Positions 1-6,121 are shown, numbered from the stretch's first letter. The stretch: DNA of 8,254 nucleotides from an uncultured Eubacteriales bacterium (GCA_902796115.1 CADBNX010000294.1:1-8254), one strand, 5' to 3'. Translations and numbers: made by a program. The notes: a model not told the origin generated them from the letters alone.

Positions 1-2
1 GC

Positions 3-857
3 AACAGCCTCTATGCTCCACAGGAAATTATTGAAGCCCAGAGCCGTTTTGCAGCTTTGCTGCATGAGTATGGTATCGAAACGCCGAAAGTGTATACCTC
101 CTCTGATGGGCATTTTGCGCAATGCTATACAATAAACGGATACAACGTTGTCGTAACCGTTGAAAACTTTGAAGATGGAGAAATAAAGGTGGTCGATCCG
201 AAAACTGCGAAGGAGACCGGCGAATTGCTTGCAAAAATGCATAACATAGCCGAAGAAGTTGATTTTCATGTGCAGAACAAAGTGTTGTTTGATCCTTTAT
301 CAGAGAATGAATTGTTCAGTTTCGATGCATTTGTCAGGCACAGGGATAGACTGCTTACAATTGACAGAAACCTGTATCAGGAAATCGTACAAAAACATAC
401 ATGGCTCATATCCCAAATTAAACCTTTGGGTAACAAATTGCGCTATGCTGTTCAGGGAGACATCAGTGACTGTAATTTATATCAGACGCGAAGTGGAAGA
501 CTGGGAGTGTTTGATTTTAATCGATGCGGCGACAATCATCTGTTCTTTGATGCTGTTATGCAAGCACTCTTTGATGCCCGTCTGATGGATTATCCGGATG
601 AGCTTGCCGGGCATCAGGAAGAAATCGTTTTTTCAGCATTCCTTGAAGGCTATCAGCAGATTCGAACATTTACAACTGAACAGAAAAAGATATTCCCATA
701 TCTTTATGCGCTTATAAACGCTTTTTGGGGAGATGACATGAAATGGACTGATCGAAATCGTACGATCACAGTTGAAAATGCCGATGATGCCTCCGTACAT
801 CAATGGATGAAAGAGATATACAGGCGGGAATCAGAACTTCATCGTATCCCGGGGTAA
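3..857 (+). CDS. Phosphotransferase, APH/choline-kinase-like fold (5' truncated by window edge)
   Basis: The frame is open from the left edge (N-S-L-Y-A-P-Q-E-I-I...) to TAA at 855-857, so the true start lies outside the window; the TTG at 57 is probably internal. The protein has the kinase-like phosphotransferase layout: an N-lobe with 'GIETPKVY', a catalytic loop QGDISDCNLY around 453-482, and the metal-binding Asp in VFDFNRCGDN. Counting from the TTG codon, the catalytic Asp is D135, the loop Asn is N140 and the second Asp is D153. The usual His of the H-G-D loop is Gln here. Family members transfer phosphate from ATP to small alcohols or antibiotics; nothing shows the substrate, so resistance should not be assumed. 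No signal peptide or membrane segment is visible in the part present. The gene is clearly more AT-rich than its neighbours, and the next gene starts 95 bp on behind its own ribosome site. Confidence 0.82.
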   Translation, partial: NSLYAPQEIIEAQSRFAALLHEYGIETPKVYTSSDGHFAQCYTINGYNVVVTVENFEDGEIKVVDPKTAKETGELLAKMHNIAEEVDFHVQNKVLFDPLSENELFSFDAFVRHRDRLLTIDRNLYQEIVQKHTWLISQIKPLGNKLRYAVQGDISDCNLYQTRSGRLGVFDFNRCGDNHLFFDAVMQALFDARLMDYPDELAGHQEEIVFSAFLEGYQQIRTFTTEQKKIFPYLYALINAFWGDDMKWTDRNRTITVENADDASVHQWMKEIYRRESELHRIPG

Positions 858-905
858 TCTTTTTTTGGAAATTCCGTTTTTCTATGGCGCGGGGGAGGGA
901 AAATG

Positions 906-914
906 TGGTATCAT
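906..914 (+). promoter_or_regulatory. Possible extended -10 promoter for the aldolase-kinase unit
   Basis: TGGTATCAT is a TGn-extended -10 box (five of six matches to TATAAT) about 39 bases before the chosen aldolase start. No convincing -35 box sits 15-19 bases upstream, where the sequence is GC-rich (ggcgcggggg), as can happen with extended -10 promoters. It would give a leader of roughly 30 bases containing the strong ribosome site at 941-947. Confidence 0.35.
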
Positions 915-940
915 ATACAGGGACGATTCCGGATGAATTT

Positions 941-947
941 GAGGTGA
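941..947 (+). promoter_or_regulatory. Ribosome binding site that fixes the aldolase start
   Basis: GAGGTGA is a seven-base match to the anti-Shine-Dalgarno end of 16S rRNA and lies 5 bases before the ATG at 953. An alternative ATG at 947 overlaps this site and would have essentially no spacing, and starts further upstream add residues (from the preceding intergenic DNA) that do not look like the family, so 953 is chosen. Confidence 0.75.
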
Positions 948-952
948 TGGAA

Positions 953-1594
953 ATGGACACGCTGTCCCGGATCCTGGAGAGAAAAATTGTCTGCATCGTA
1001 CGCGGCCTTGAACCGGCTTATCTGAAATCTCTTGCCGAGGCGCTGCTGGAAGGCGGCATCGATCTGATGGAGGTCACCTTCGTGCAGAAGGACCCCTCTT
1101 CCTGGAAGGGTACGCAGGAAGGGATTGCCGCGGTATCCCGCCATATGGAAGGGAAAATGCTGGTGGGAGCCGGCACCGTACTGACGGAAGAGCAGCTTCT
1201 GATGGCGCGGGACGGCGGCGCGAAATACATCATTACGCCGAACACCAATCCGGCGCTGATCCGCAAGGTCAAGGAACTGGGGCTTATCTCGATGCCCGGC
1301 GCGATGACGCCCTCCGAAGCAGTGGCCGCCTGGGAAAACGGCGCGGACATCGTGAAGATCTTCCCGGCGGGTACGCTGGGACCGGATTACATCAAGGCGA
1401 TCCGCGCGCCGCTGAGCCAGATCCCGCTGATGGCGGTGGGCGGCGTCAATGAAAAGAACTGCGCAAGCTTCCTCGCGGCCGGGTGCTGCGGCATCGGCGT
1501 AGGGGGCGGACTGGTGAACAAGGAATGGATCATGAATGGGGAATGGGACAAAATCATCGCGCTGGCGCGCGAATACAGAAAGGCGGTTGGTTGA
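953..1594 (+). CDS. kdgA: KDPG/KHG-type aldolase (2-keto-3-deoxy-6-phosphogluconate aldolase family)
   Basis: The 213-residue product matches the usual length of this class I aldolase (about 200-215). It would cleave 2-keto-3-deoxy-6-phosphogluconate to pyruvate and glyceraldehyde 3-phosphate in the cytoplasm. Visible motifs are IVCIVRG (12-18), the catalytic Glu in MEVTF (E40), GAGTVLT (72-78), YIITPNTNP (92-100), SMPGAMTPSE (113-122), the Schiff-base Lys in DIVKIFPAG (K135), and the phosphate-binding glycines of AVGGV (161-165) and GVGGG (182-186). Aligned by eye with the E. coli enzyme as I recall it, Arg49 becomes Val44, and the Thr of PTGG and the Ser of the last phosphate loop are also replaced. 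This fits a common Clostridia subfamily but leaves the exact substrate less certain. The kinase gene follows after 2 bp, which supports the KDPG role. Confidence 0.85.
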   Translation: MDTLSRILERKIVCIVRGLEPAYLKSLAEALLEGGIDLMEVTFVQKDPSSWKGTQEGIAAVSRHMEGKMLVGAGTVLTEEQLLMARDGGAKYIITPNTNPALIRKVKELGLISMPGAMTPSEAVAAWENGADIVKIFPAGTLGPDYIKAIRAPLSQIPLMAVGGVNEKNCASFLAAGCCGIGVGGGLVNKEWIMNGEWDKIIALAREYRKAVG

Positions 1595-1596
1595 AT

Positions 1597-2619
1597 ATGA
1601 GCAGGATCGTAACCTTCGGCGAAATCATGATGCGGCTGAATCCCCCGGGCTATCAGCGTTTTGTGCAGGCGGAGTGCTTCGAAGCGAGCTACGCGGGCGG
1701 CGAGGCCAACGTGGCGGTCAGCCTGGCCAATTACGGCAACGAAGCGGACTACGTGACCAAGGTTCCCACCCATGAAATCGGACAGTGCGCGGTGAACGCG
1801 CTGCGCCATTTCGGCGTGGGCATTTCCTTTATCCTGCGCGGCGGCCCGAGACTGGGCGTGTACTACTGCGAAAAAGGCGCTTCCCAGCGCGGCAGCAAGG
1901 TGATTTACGACCGCGCCAATTCCTCTGTAGCCCTGTCCAAACGGGAAGAATACGACTGGGATAAGATCCTGGACGGCGCGGACTGGTTCCACTGGACGGG
2001 CATTACGCCGGCGCTTGGCGGCGAGCTGCCTGAAATCTGCATGGACGCGCTGAAAAAGTGCCGTGAAAAGGGAATCACCGTTTCCTGCGACCTGAACTAC
2101 CGCGGCAAGCTGTGGACCCGTGAAAAGGCCGGGGAAGTGATGGGGAAACTGGTACCCTATGTGGATGTGCTGATCGCCAACGAAGAGGACGCGAAGGACG
2201 TATTCGGCATTGAAGCCACGGATACGGACATCCAGGGCGGCAAGCTGAACAAGGAAGGCTATGTGAGCGTCGCGAAGCAGCTGCAGGACCGTTTCGGCTG
2301 CAAAGCGGTGGCCATCACCCTGCGCGGCTCCATTTCCGCCAGCGAGAACCACTGGGCCGGTATGCTCTATACGGGCGGAAAGGCATATTTCTCCAAGGAT
2401 TACCTGATCAGACTGGTGGACCGCGTCGGCGGCGGCGACAGCTTCGGCGGCGGACTGATCCACGCGATGCGCAAGGGCATGAGCGAGCAGGATACCATCG
2501 AATTCGCGGTTGCCGCTTCCTGCCTGAAGCAGACCATCGAGCACGATTTCAACATGGTTTCCGAAAGCGAAGTGCTGGCCCTGATGGGCGGAAACGCTTC
2601 CGGACGCGTACAGCGGTAA
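1597..2619 (+). CDS. kdgK: 2-keto-3-deoxygluconate kinase, PfkB (ribokinase) family
   Basis: The 340-residue cytoplasmic sugar kinase begins MSRIVTFGEIMMRLNPP at an ATG two bases after the aldolase stop, with a modest AGGCGG site 10 bases upstream; translation is probably coupled. PfkB signatures are present: AGGEANVAVSLANYG near 33-47 (substrate-binding Gly/Asn) and DRVGGGDSFGGG (275-286), whose D281 is the catalytic base and whose glycines form the anion hole. LGVYYCEKG (86-94), VIYDRANSS (102-110) and DLNYRGKLW (165-173) match the Tyr and Arg positions I recall as contacting 2-keto-3-deoxygluconate in KDG kinases, and separate it from fructokinase or ribokinase. The product would be 2-keto-3-deoxy-6-phosphogluconate, the substrate of the aldolase next door. 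No uronate isomerase, oxidoreductase or dehydratase of that pathway lies in the window. A strong terminator follows 14 bp after the stop. Confidence 0.9.
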   Translation: MSRIVTFGEIMMRLNPPGYQRFVQAECFEASYAGGEANVAVSLANYGNEADYVTKVPTHEIGQCAVNALRHFGVGISFILRGGPRLGVYYCEKGASQRGSKVIYDRANSSVALSKREEYDWDKILDGADWFHWTGITPALGGELPEICMDALKKCREKGITVSCDLNYRGKLWTREKAGEVMGKLVPYVDVLIANEEDAKDVFGIEATDTDIQGGKLNKEGYVSVAKQLQDRFGCKAVAITLRGSISASENHWAGMLYTGGKAYFSKDYLIRLVDRVGGGDSFGGGLIHAMRKGMSEQDTIEFAVAASCLKQTIEHDFNMVSESEVLALMGGNASGRVQR

Positions 2620-2633
2620 AGTTCCGGGCATGG

Positions 2634-2668
2634 ACGGAGAATGCGCTCACACGCATTCTCCGTTTTTT
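2634..2668 (+). terminator. Rho-independent terminator after the kinase gene
   Basis: A perfect 12-bp stem (ACGGAGAATGCG at 2634-2645 with CGCATTCTCCGT at 2652-2663) closes a 6-base loop (ctcaca) and runs into six T (2663-2668). It lies 14 bases past the kinase stop and ends the aldolase-kinase unit. The next gene on the same strand starts 25 bases later. Confidence 0.92.
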
Positions 2669-2693
2669 GAACCGAAACAGAGGGGATGAGATA

Positions 2694-3905
2694 ATGAAAT
2701 TGTCTGAGGCGCTGCGGAAACTGCTCGCTCTCCTGCTTGTCCTGGTGACAGGCACGGCTGTCCCGCCCGCGTTTGCGGCGGACGCGGTTTCATCGGCCAC
2801 CGTGAATATTGCGTCATTGCCTGAGCTTGCGGTAAATCCGGATGCATCGGTGCTTGTCATCTTTTTTTCCACGAATGATACGGTGAAAGCGGTCTCGTAT
2901 ACGATCGCGGATATCCTGCGCGCGGATGTGTTTGAAATCGTGCCGGAAACGCCCTATACCGAAGATGACCTCAGGTATTATACCGACTGCCGCGCGGATC
3001 GGGAACAGAAAGACAGCACGGCCCGTCCCGCGATCTCCGTATGGCCGGATTCGATGGAAGCGTACGATACGGTTTTTATCGGCTATCCCATCTGGCATGG
3101 CCAGGCACCGCGAATCCTGTATACCCTGCTTGAGGGCATCGATCTTTCGGGCAAAACCGTGGTGCCGTTCTGTACCTCCGCGTCCAGCGGCGCGGGCTCC
3201 AGTGCGCGAAACCTGCAGGCACTGGCAGGGGATGGGGCAGTGTGGCTCGATGTGAAGCGCATCGACAACGGCAGCGGGACGGATGATATCCGTGACTGGG
3301 TGCTCGGGCTTGGGCTGAAGGAGGAAGCGGAGATGCGGATGACGATCAACGATACCCCCGTATCCGTGGCCTGGGAGGACAACGATTCGGTGAAAGCGCT
3401 GCGGGAACTGGCGGCAGGCGGACTCACCGTTCAGATGTCCATGTACGGCGGCTTCGAGCAGGTGGGACCGATCGGGCAGAGCCTTCCCAGCAGCGACGTG
3501 CAGACCGTCACCTCTCCCGGAGATATCGTGCTTTATTCCTCCGATCGGCTGGTGGTGTTCTACGGAAACAACAGCTGGGCGTATACGAGGCTCGGCAGAA
3601 TCACGGACAAAACGCCTGAGGAGATGGAGGCGCTGCTGGGAAACGGCAATGTGACGATCACGATCGATACGGAGCGCACGGACGAACCCCGGTCTTTTCT
3701 GAGAATCCCCGCGGAGACGCAGAGAATCGAAAGCATGGCTTTTGCCGGGGTTTCGGCCGACGCGGTGATCCTGCCGGAAACGGTGACCGATATCGCCGCG
3801 GACGCTTTTGCCGGCAGCAGGGTACGGTTTATCTGCGGCTGTGCCGATACGTATGCCGAAAGATATGCCGATGCCAACGGATTCATCTTTATTCCCGGCG
3901 ATTGA
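2694..3905 (+). CDS. Exported flavodoxin-like protein with cyclophilin-like domain and C-terminal BspA-like repeat
   Basis: The 403-residue product starts at an ATG with AGAGGGG 8 bases upstream. Residues 1-29 form a Sec signal peptide (Lys/Arg, a Leu-rich core, then a likely cut after AFA); there is no lipobox Cys and no sortase or membrane anchor. Residues about 52-208 resemble a flavodoxin: VLVIFFST opening strand, YPIWHGQAPR (131-140), FCTSASSGAGSS (159-170). Residues about 214-326 match the cyclophilin-like domain often joined to such flavodoxins: MTINDTPVSVAW, MYGGFEQVG (250-258), PGDIVLYSSDRLVVFYG, SWAYTRLG. Residues about 335-403 read as a BspA-like leucine-rich repeat end (IPAETQRIESMAFAG, ILPETVTDIAADAFAG, YADANGFIFI). 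The FMN phosphate loop, normally S/T-x-T-G-N-T, is STNDT and lacks the Gly. A redox role outside the membrane is plausible but unproven; substrate unknown. Confidence 0.82.
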   Translation: MKLSEALRKLLALLLVLVTGTAVPPAFAADAVSSATVNIASLPELAVNPDASVLVIFFSTNDTVKAVSYTIADILRADVFEIVPETPYTEDDLRYYTDCRADREQKDSTARPAISVWPDSMEAYDTVFIGYPIWHGQAPRILYTLLEGIDLSGKTVVPFCTSASSGAGSSARNLQALAGDGAVWLDVKRIDNGSGTDDIRDWVLGLGLKEEAEMRMTINDTPVSVAWEDNDSVKALRELAAGGLTVQMSMYGGFEQVGPIGQSLPSSDVQTVTSPGDIVLYSSDRLVVFYGNNSWAYTRLGRITDKTPEEMEALLGNGNVTITIDTERTDEPRSFLRIPAETQRIESMAFAGVSADAVILPETVTDIAADAFAGSRVRFICGCADTYAERYADANGFIFIPGD

Positions 3906-3906
3906 A

Positions 3907-3928
3907 GGGACCGGCTTTATCCGATCCC
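3907..3928. terminator. Hairpin between the convergent flavodoxin and glycosidase genes
   Basis: The two genes converge with 11 bp between their stops. GGGACCGG (3907-3914) and CCGATCCC (3921-3928) can pair around a 6-base loop; on the minus strand all eight pairs form, one as G-U, while on the plus strand there is one C-A mismatch. The loop carries two bases of the glycosidase TAA. No U-run follows on the minus strand and only a T-rich patch (ttcttctt) on the plus strand, so this is a weak, perhaps shared, terminator or 3'-end stabiliser. Confidence 0.35.
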
Positions 3929-5275
3929 GTACAGTTCTTCTTCACACAGGAACAGCGGATACTCGCCGATGGGCATATTGCGAAGGATCAGGCAGTCCTG
4001 CCTGCGGGTGATGTCCCCTTCCTCCGGGCGGAAACAATCTCCGGTAAACGGATCGATCAGGACGGGTGATTTCAGGCCCGGTGCGCCGAGACGTACGGTG
4101 CATCCTTCGCGCATCGGGGTTTCAACTTCAACGTCCGTGACAAGGTAATATGCCCATACGGGAGAACCCTGCACGGTAAAGGAAAAGGAAACGTTTTTCT
4201 CCTCCGCGCCTGGGCATGAGACGGAGCTCGGGCGGGGCAGGGGGAAACAATCCCCGGCAAGCAGCGTCGCGAGCCGGCTGATGATTTCATAGGCTTTCTT
4301 CGGTGTGTAGGTGAGACCGTTCAGAAGCCCGTGCCGGGCGGGATTGGCCAGTACATCCCTCGCTTTGGCATAGGGCTTTTCCATCATATCCGCGATGATG
4401 AAATAGGAGGATACGGCGGCACCCGCGGCCAGATCCAGCACAAAACGGCGCAGGATCCAGACTGCCTGCAGGCGTTCCGTGCCCGGGAAACGCGGATGCA
4501 GCCAGTGATTGGGGGGGAACCAGGAGGGACAGCCGGCCTCTCCCTGCCACAGCTCCACATGGCCCAGACCGTGCCGTTCAAAGCAATTCCGCAGGTTCCG
4601 GACAGCATCCAGGTAGTTTTCCTCGGGCTTCAGGGTATAGGCGTGGTAGCAGAAAAAGTCGATGTCATCGGCGGGAATTGCACCGCAGAAATCCTCCAGA
4701 TATTCGTTGACCGCGTAGCCTGCGACGACTCCGCCGATCCTGGCTTCGGGAATGACCTCGCGGATGATCCCGCCGGTGAGAGATACCAGGGATGCATATT
4801 CGGCGCCGTTAGGTTCCCCGGGGTACCAGAACGCGCGTCCGTTCGGCTCGTTCCAGATTTCGAAATGAGTGATCCGTCCTTTGTAGTGCGCGGCCATGGC
4901 GCGCACATAGGCCTTCCACGCGTTCAGCACATCCTCCCCGTACAGGAGCGGCACGCAGCCCACGGCGGCGGGCGTCAGCGCGTCCGGCATATAGAGCGGA
5001 TTGCCGAAGCATACGCAGAACCAGGGCTGTACGTGCTGCGCCAGAAGGGAATCCACGATTTCGTCCAGCCACGCGAAATCATACACGCCTTTTTCTTTTT
5101 CGCATTTGGCCCAGCCTGTCTGGACACGGGCGAGCTTGACGCCGCTTTTCCCCGTCAGTTCATAACAGCGCTCCGGTTTGAACAGTTCTCGATCCAGGCA
5201 TTCGTACCCTACCGAAACCCGGGAATAAGGGATTTCCGCCGAGGTGTGAAGAAGAAGCGAGCCGATTTTTCGCAT
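3917..5275 (-). CDS. Glycoside hydrolase of clan GH-A, GH39-like
   Basis: The 452-residue protein has no signal peptide, so it should act in the cytoplasm on imported oligosaccharides. ATG at 5275 has AAGGAGG 7 bases upstream. The first ~340 residues form a retaining GH-A TIM barrel: RVQTGWAKCEKEKGVYDFAWLD (split around 50-71) resembles the strand 1-2 region of GH39 enzymes, FEIWNEPNGRAFW (138-150) supplies the acid/base E143, and ELWQGEAGCPS (241-251) supplies the nucleophile, most likely E246 with E241 as alternative. Residues ~350-452 are a beta-rich tail (VWAYYLVTDVEVETP, SPVLIDPFTGDCF) like the small sandwich domain common in this clan. GH39 proper covers beta-xylosidases and iduronidases, but the nucleophile region differs from those, so family and substrate stay open; GH5-like assignment is possible. 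It is last in the minus-strand unit, behind a hairpin terminator. Confidence 0.8.
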   Translation of the reverse strand: MRKIGSLLLHTSAEIPYSRVSVGYECLDRELFKPERCYELTGKSGVKLARVQTGWAKCEKEKGVYDFAWLDEIVDSLLAQHVQPWFCVCFGNPLYMPDALTPAAVGCVPLLYGEDVLNAWKAYVRAMAAHYKGRITHFEIWNEPNGRAFWYPGEPNGAEYASLVSLTGGIIREVIPEARIGGVVAGYAVNEYLEDFCGAIPADDIDFFCYHAYTLKPEENYLDAVRNLRNCFERHGLGHVELWQGEAGCPSWFPPNHWLHPRFPGTERLQAVWILRRFVLDLAAGAAVSSYFIIADMMEKPYAKARDVLANPARHGLLNGLTYTPKKAYEIISRLATLLAGDCFPLPRPSSVSCPGAEEKNVSFSFTVQGSPVWAYYLVTDVEVETPMREGCTVRLGAPGLKSPVLIDPFTGDCFRPEEGDITRRQDCLILRNMPIGEYPLFLCEEELYGIG

Positions 5276-5300
5276 GTAAAAACCTCCTTGATCTCCATGA

Positions 5301-5332
5301 AAAAGAAAGCCGGTCGGTTCAGACCGGCTTTT
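5301..5332 (-). terminator. Rho-independent terminator between the TIM-barrel and glycosidase genes
   Basis: AAAGCCGGTC (5306-5315) pairs perfectly with GACCGGCTTT (5322-5331) around the loop ggttca. Read on the minus strand the 10-bp stem ends in TTTCTTTT, a good terminator tail, 10-15 bases after the stop of the isomerase-like gene. The glycosidase start is 25 bases further on the same strand, so the hairpin lies inside the apparent operon. Confidence 0.82.
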
Positions 5333-5341
5333 GATCGTATG

Positions 5342-6121
5342 TTATTGAATGCCCAGTTTTCTCAGGGCGGTCAGGCTGTCCGCGATGGATTCGAGTTCGT
5401 CCTTCTGACAGTGATCCTGCTCGATCACGTACAGCTTCACGCCGATTTCTTCACAGGTCTTTACGATTTCAGGCCAGTTCAGGTTGCCCCTGCCGACCGG
5501 CACGGTTTCGGAAGCGATGTTTTCGCCGGTGCTGTCCGGAAGCATCGCGTAATCCTGCATATGAACGTATTCGCATTTTCCGGCGAAATCCTTCAGTTTC
5601 TTTTCCGGCGGGAAGCCCGCGGCGGCCAGCCAGTGTACGTCGGGCTGGAAAACCATCGTCGGGGCATACCGCATCAGCAGATCGACCGGCGTGGTACCGT
5701 CGCCAAGATCGCAGAATTCATAGGCGTGAAAATGATAAATGCAGGTGAGCCCGTCTTTTTTGAGCGCCTGAGCCTGCTTTTCCGCTTCCAGCGCATAAGC
5801 GAGCGAGGCGTCGCGGTTCATGGCCTGTTTCCGGGAGAGACTGCCGGTGCGGATGACAAAGGCGTCCAGCGCCTGCGCGGTGCGGAGCAGTTCCTCCCGT
5901 CCGGAAAGCAGGTCCGGCGCGAGACAGGAGAAGGAGTCCGCCCGGATGCCGGCCGCCTTCAGTTCGCGTGCGAATTCCTCCGCGGTCCAGAAGGAAGGAA
6001 CGGAGGGCTGGATCCATTCCACGCCCATTTCCGCCAGCGTGCGGAGCGTGGCACGGGTGTCATCCGGGGTGGTCATCCTGCTGCGGATGGTGTAGTACTG
6101 AACACTGATGCGGCTGCTCAC
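5342..6121 (-). CDS. Sugar phosphate isomerase/epimerase family protein (xylose-isomerase-like TIM barrel)
   Basis: The 259-residue protein matches the AP-endonuclease-2/xylose-isomerase-like barrel family in length and motifs: SVQYYTIR at strand 1, YHFHAYEF (129-136), QPDVHW (159-164), EYVHMQDY (184-191), VPVGRGNLNWPEIV (207-220) and LYVIEQD (230-236). Likely divalent-metal ligands are among E135, D161, H187 and E234. In family members these enzymes isomerise or epimerise free or phosphorylated sugars, or act on keto-sugar and keto-glycoside intermediates. It starts at GTG 6121, sharing four bases (GTGA) with the stop of the oxidoreductase gene, with AGGCGGTGAT just upstream inside that gene as ribosome site, so the two are translationally coupled and probably act on the same substrate. 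The specific reaction cannot be read from the sequence. A terminator follows directly. Confidence 0.85.
   Translation of the reverse strand: MSSRISVQYYTIRSRMTTPDDTRATLRTLAEMGVEWIQPSVPSFWTAEEFARELKAAGIRADSFSCLAPDLLSGREELLRTAQALDAFVIRTGSLSRKQAMNRDASLAYALEAEKQAQALKKDGLTCIYHFHAYEFCDLGDGTTPVDLLMRYAPTMVFQPDVHWLAAAGFPPEKKLKDFAGKCEYVHMQDYAMLPDSTGENIASETVPVGRGNLNWPEIVKTCEEIGVKLYVIEQDHCQKDELESIADSLTALRKLGIQ

Larger units (their letters stand above)
903..947 (+). other. Possible 14-codon leader ORF ahead of the aldolase gene
   Basis: An ATG at 903 is preceded by a purine-rich stretch (GGGGGAGGG, 891-899) and opens a short frame, MWYHIQGRFRMNLR, ending in TGA at 945-947. That stop lies inside the ribosome site of the aldolase gene, so translation of the short frame could couple to or gate aldolase translation. 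The frame contains no run of a single amino acid of the kind used by attenuators. It also overlaps the proposed -10 box at 909-914; both cannot serve the same transcript. This is a weak call resting on position alone. Confidence 0.2.

Noticed and set aside
1..857. Aminoglycoside resistance gene
   Set aside because: The fold is right, but the family is broad and nothing in the sequence ties it to an antibiotic; the resistance label would be over-reading.
825..866. Terminator at the end of the phosphotransferase gene
   Set aside because: A T7 run at 860-866 is present, but the only stem is 5 bp (CGGGA/TCCCG) with a 17-base loop, too weak to claim.
803..952. Longer N-terminus for the aldolase starting at 803 or 887
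   Set aside because: The extra residues overlap the preceding gene or come from the intergenic DNA, do not resemble the family, and the ideal GAGGTGA site points to 953.
1483..1596. Longer N-terminus for the kinase
   Set aside because: It would lie inside the aldolase gene and add Arg/Gly-rich residues ahead of the conserved VTFGE strand; the ATG at 1597 gives the family length.
1387..2631. A 414-codon open frame on the - strand, antisense to the kinase gene
   Set aside because: The opposite strand has a textbook PfkB kinase with all motifs; the antisense translation shows no family features and no ribosome site was seen.
2667..2695. TTGAAC, 17 bases, GATAAT as a promoter for the flavodoxin-like gene
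   Set aside because: The hexamers match fairly well, but transcription would start after the ATG at 2694 and there is no usable in-frame start soon after, so it cannot serve this gene.
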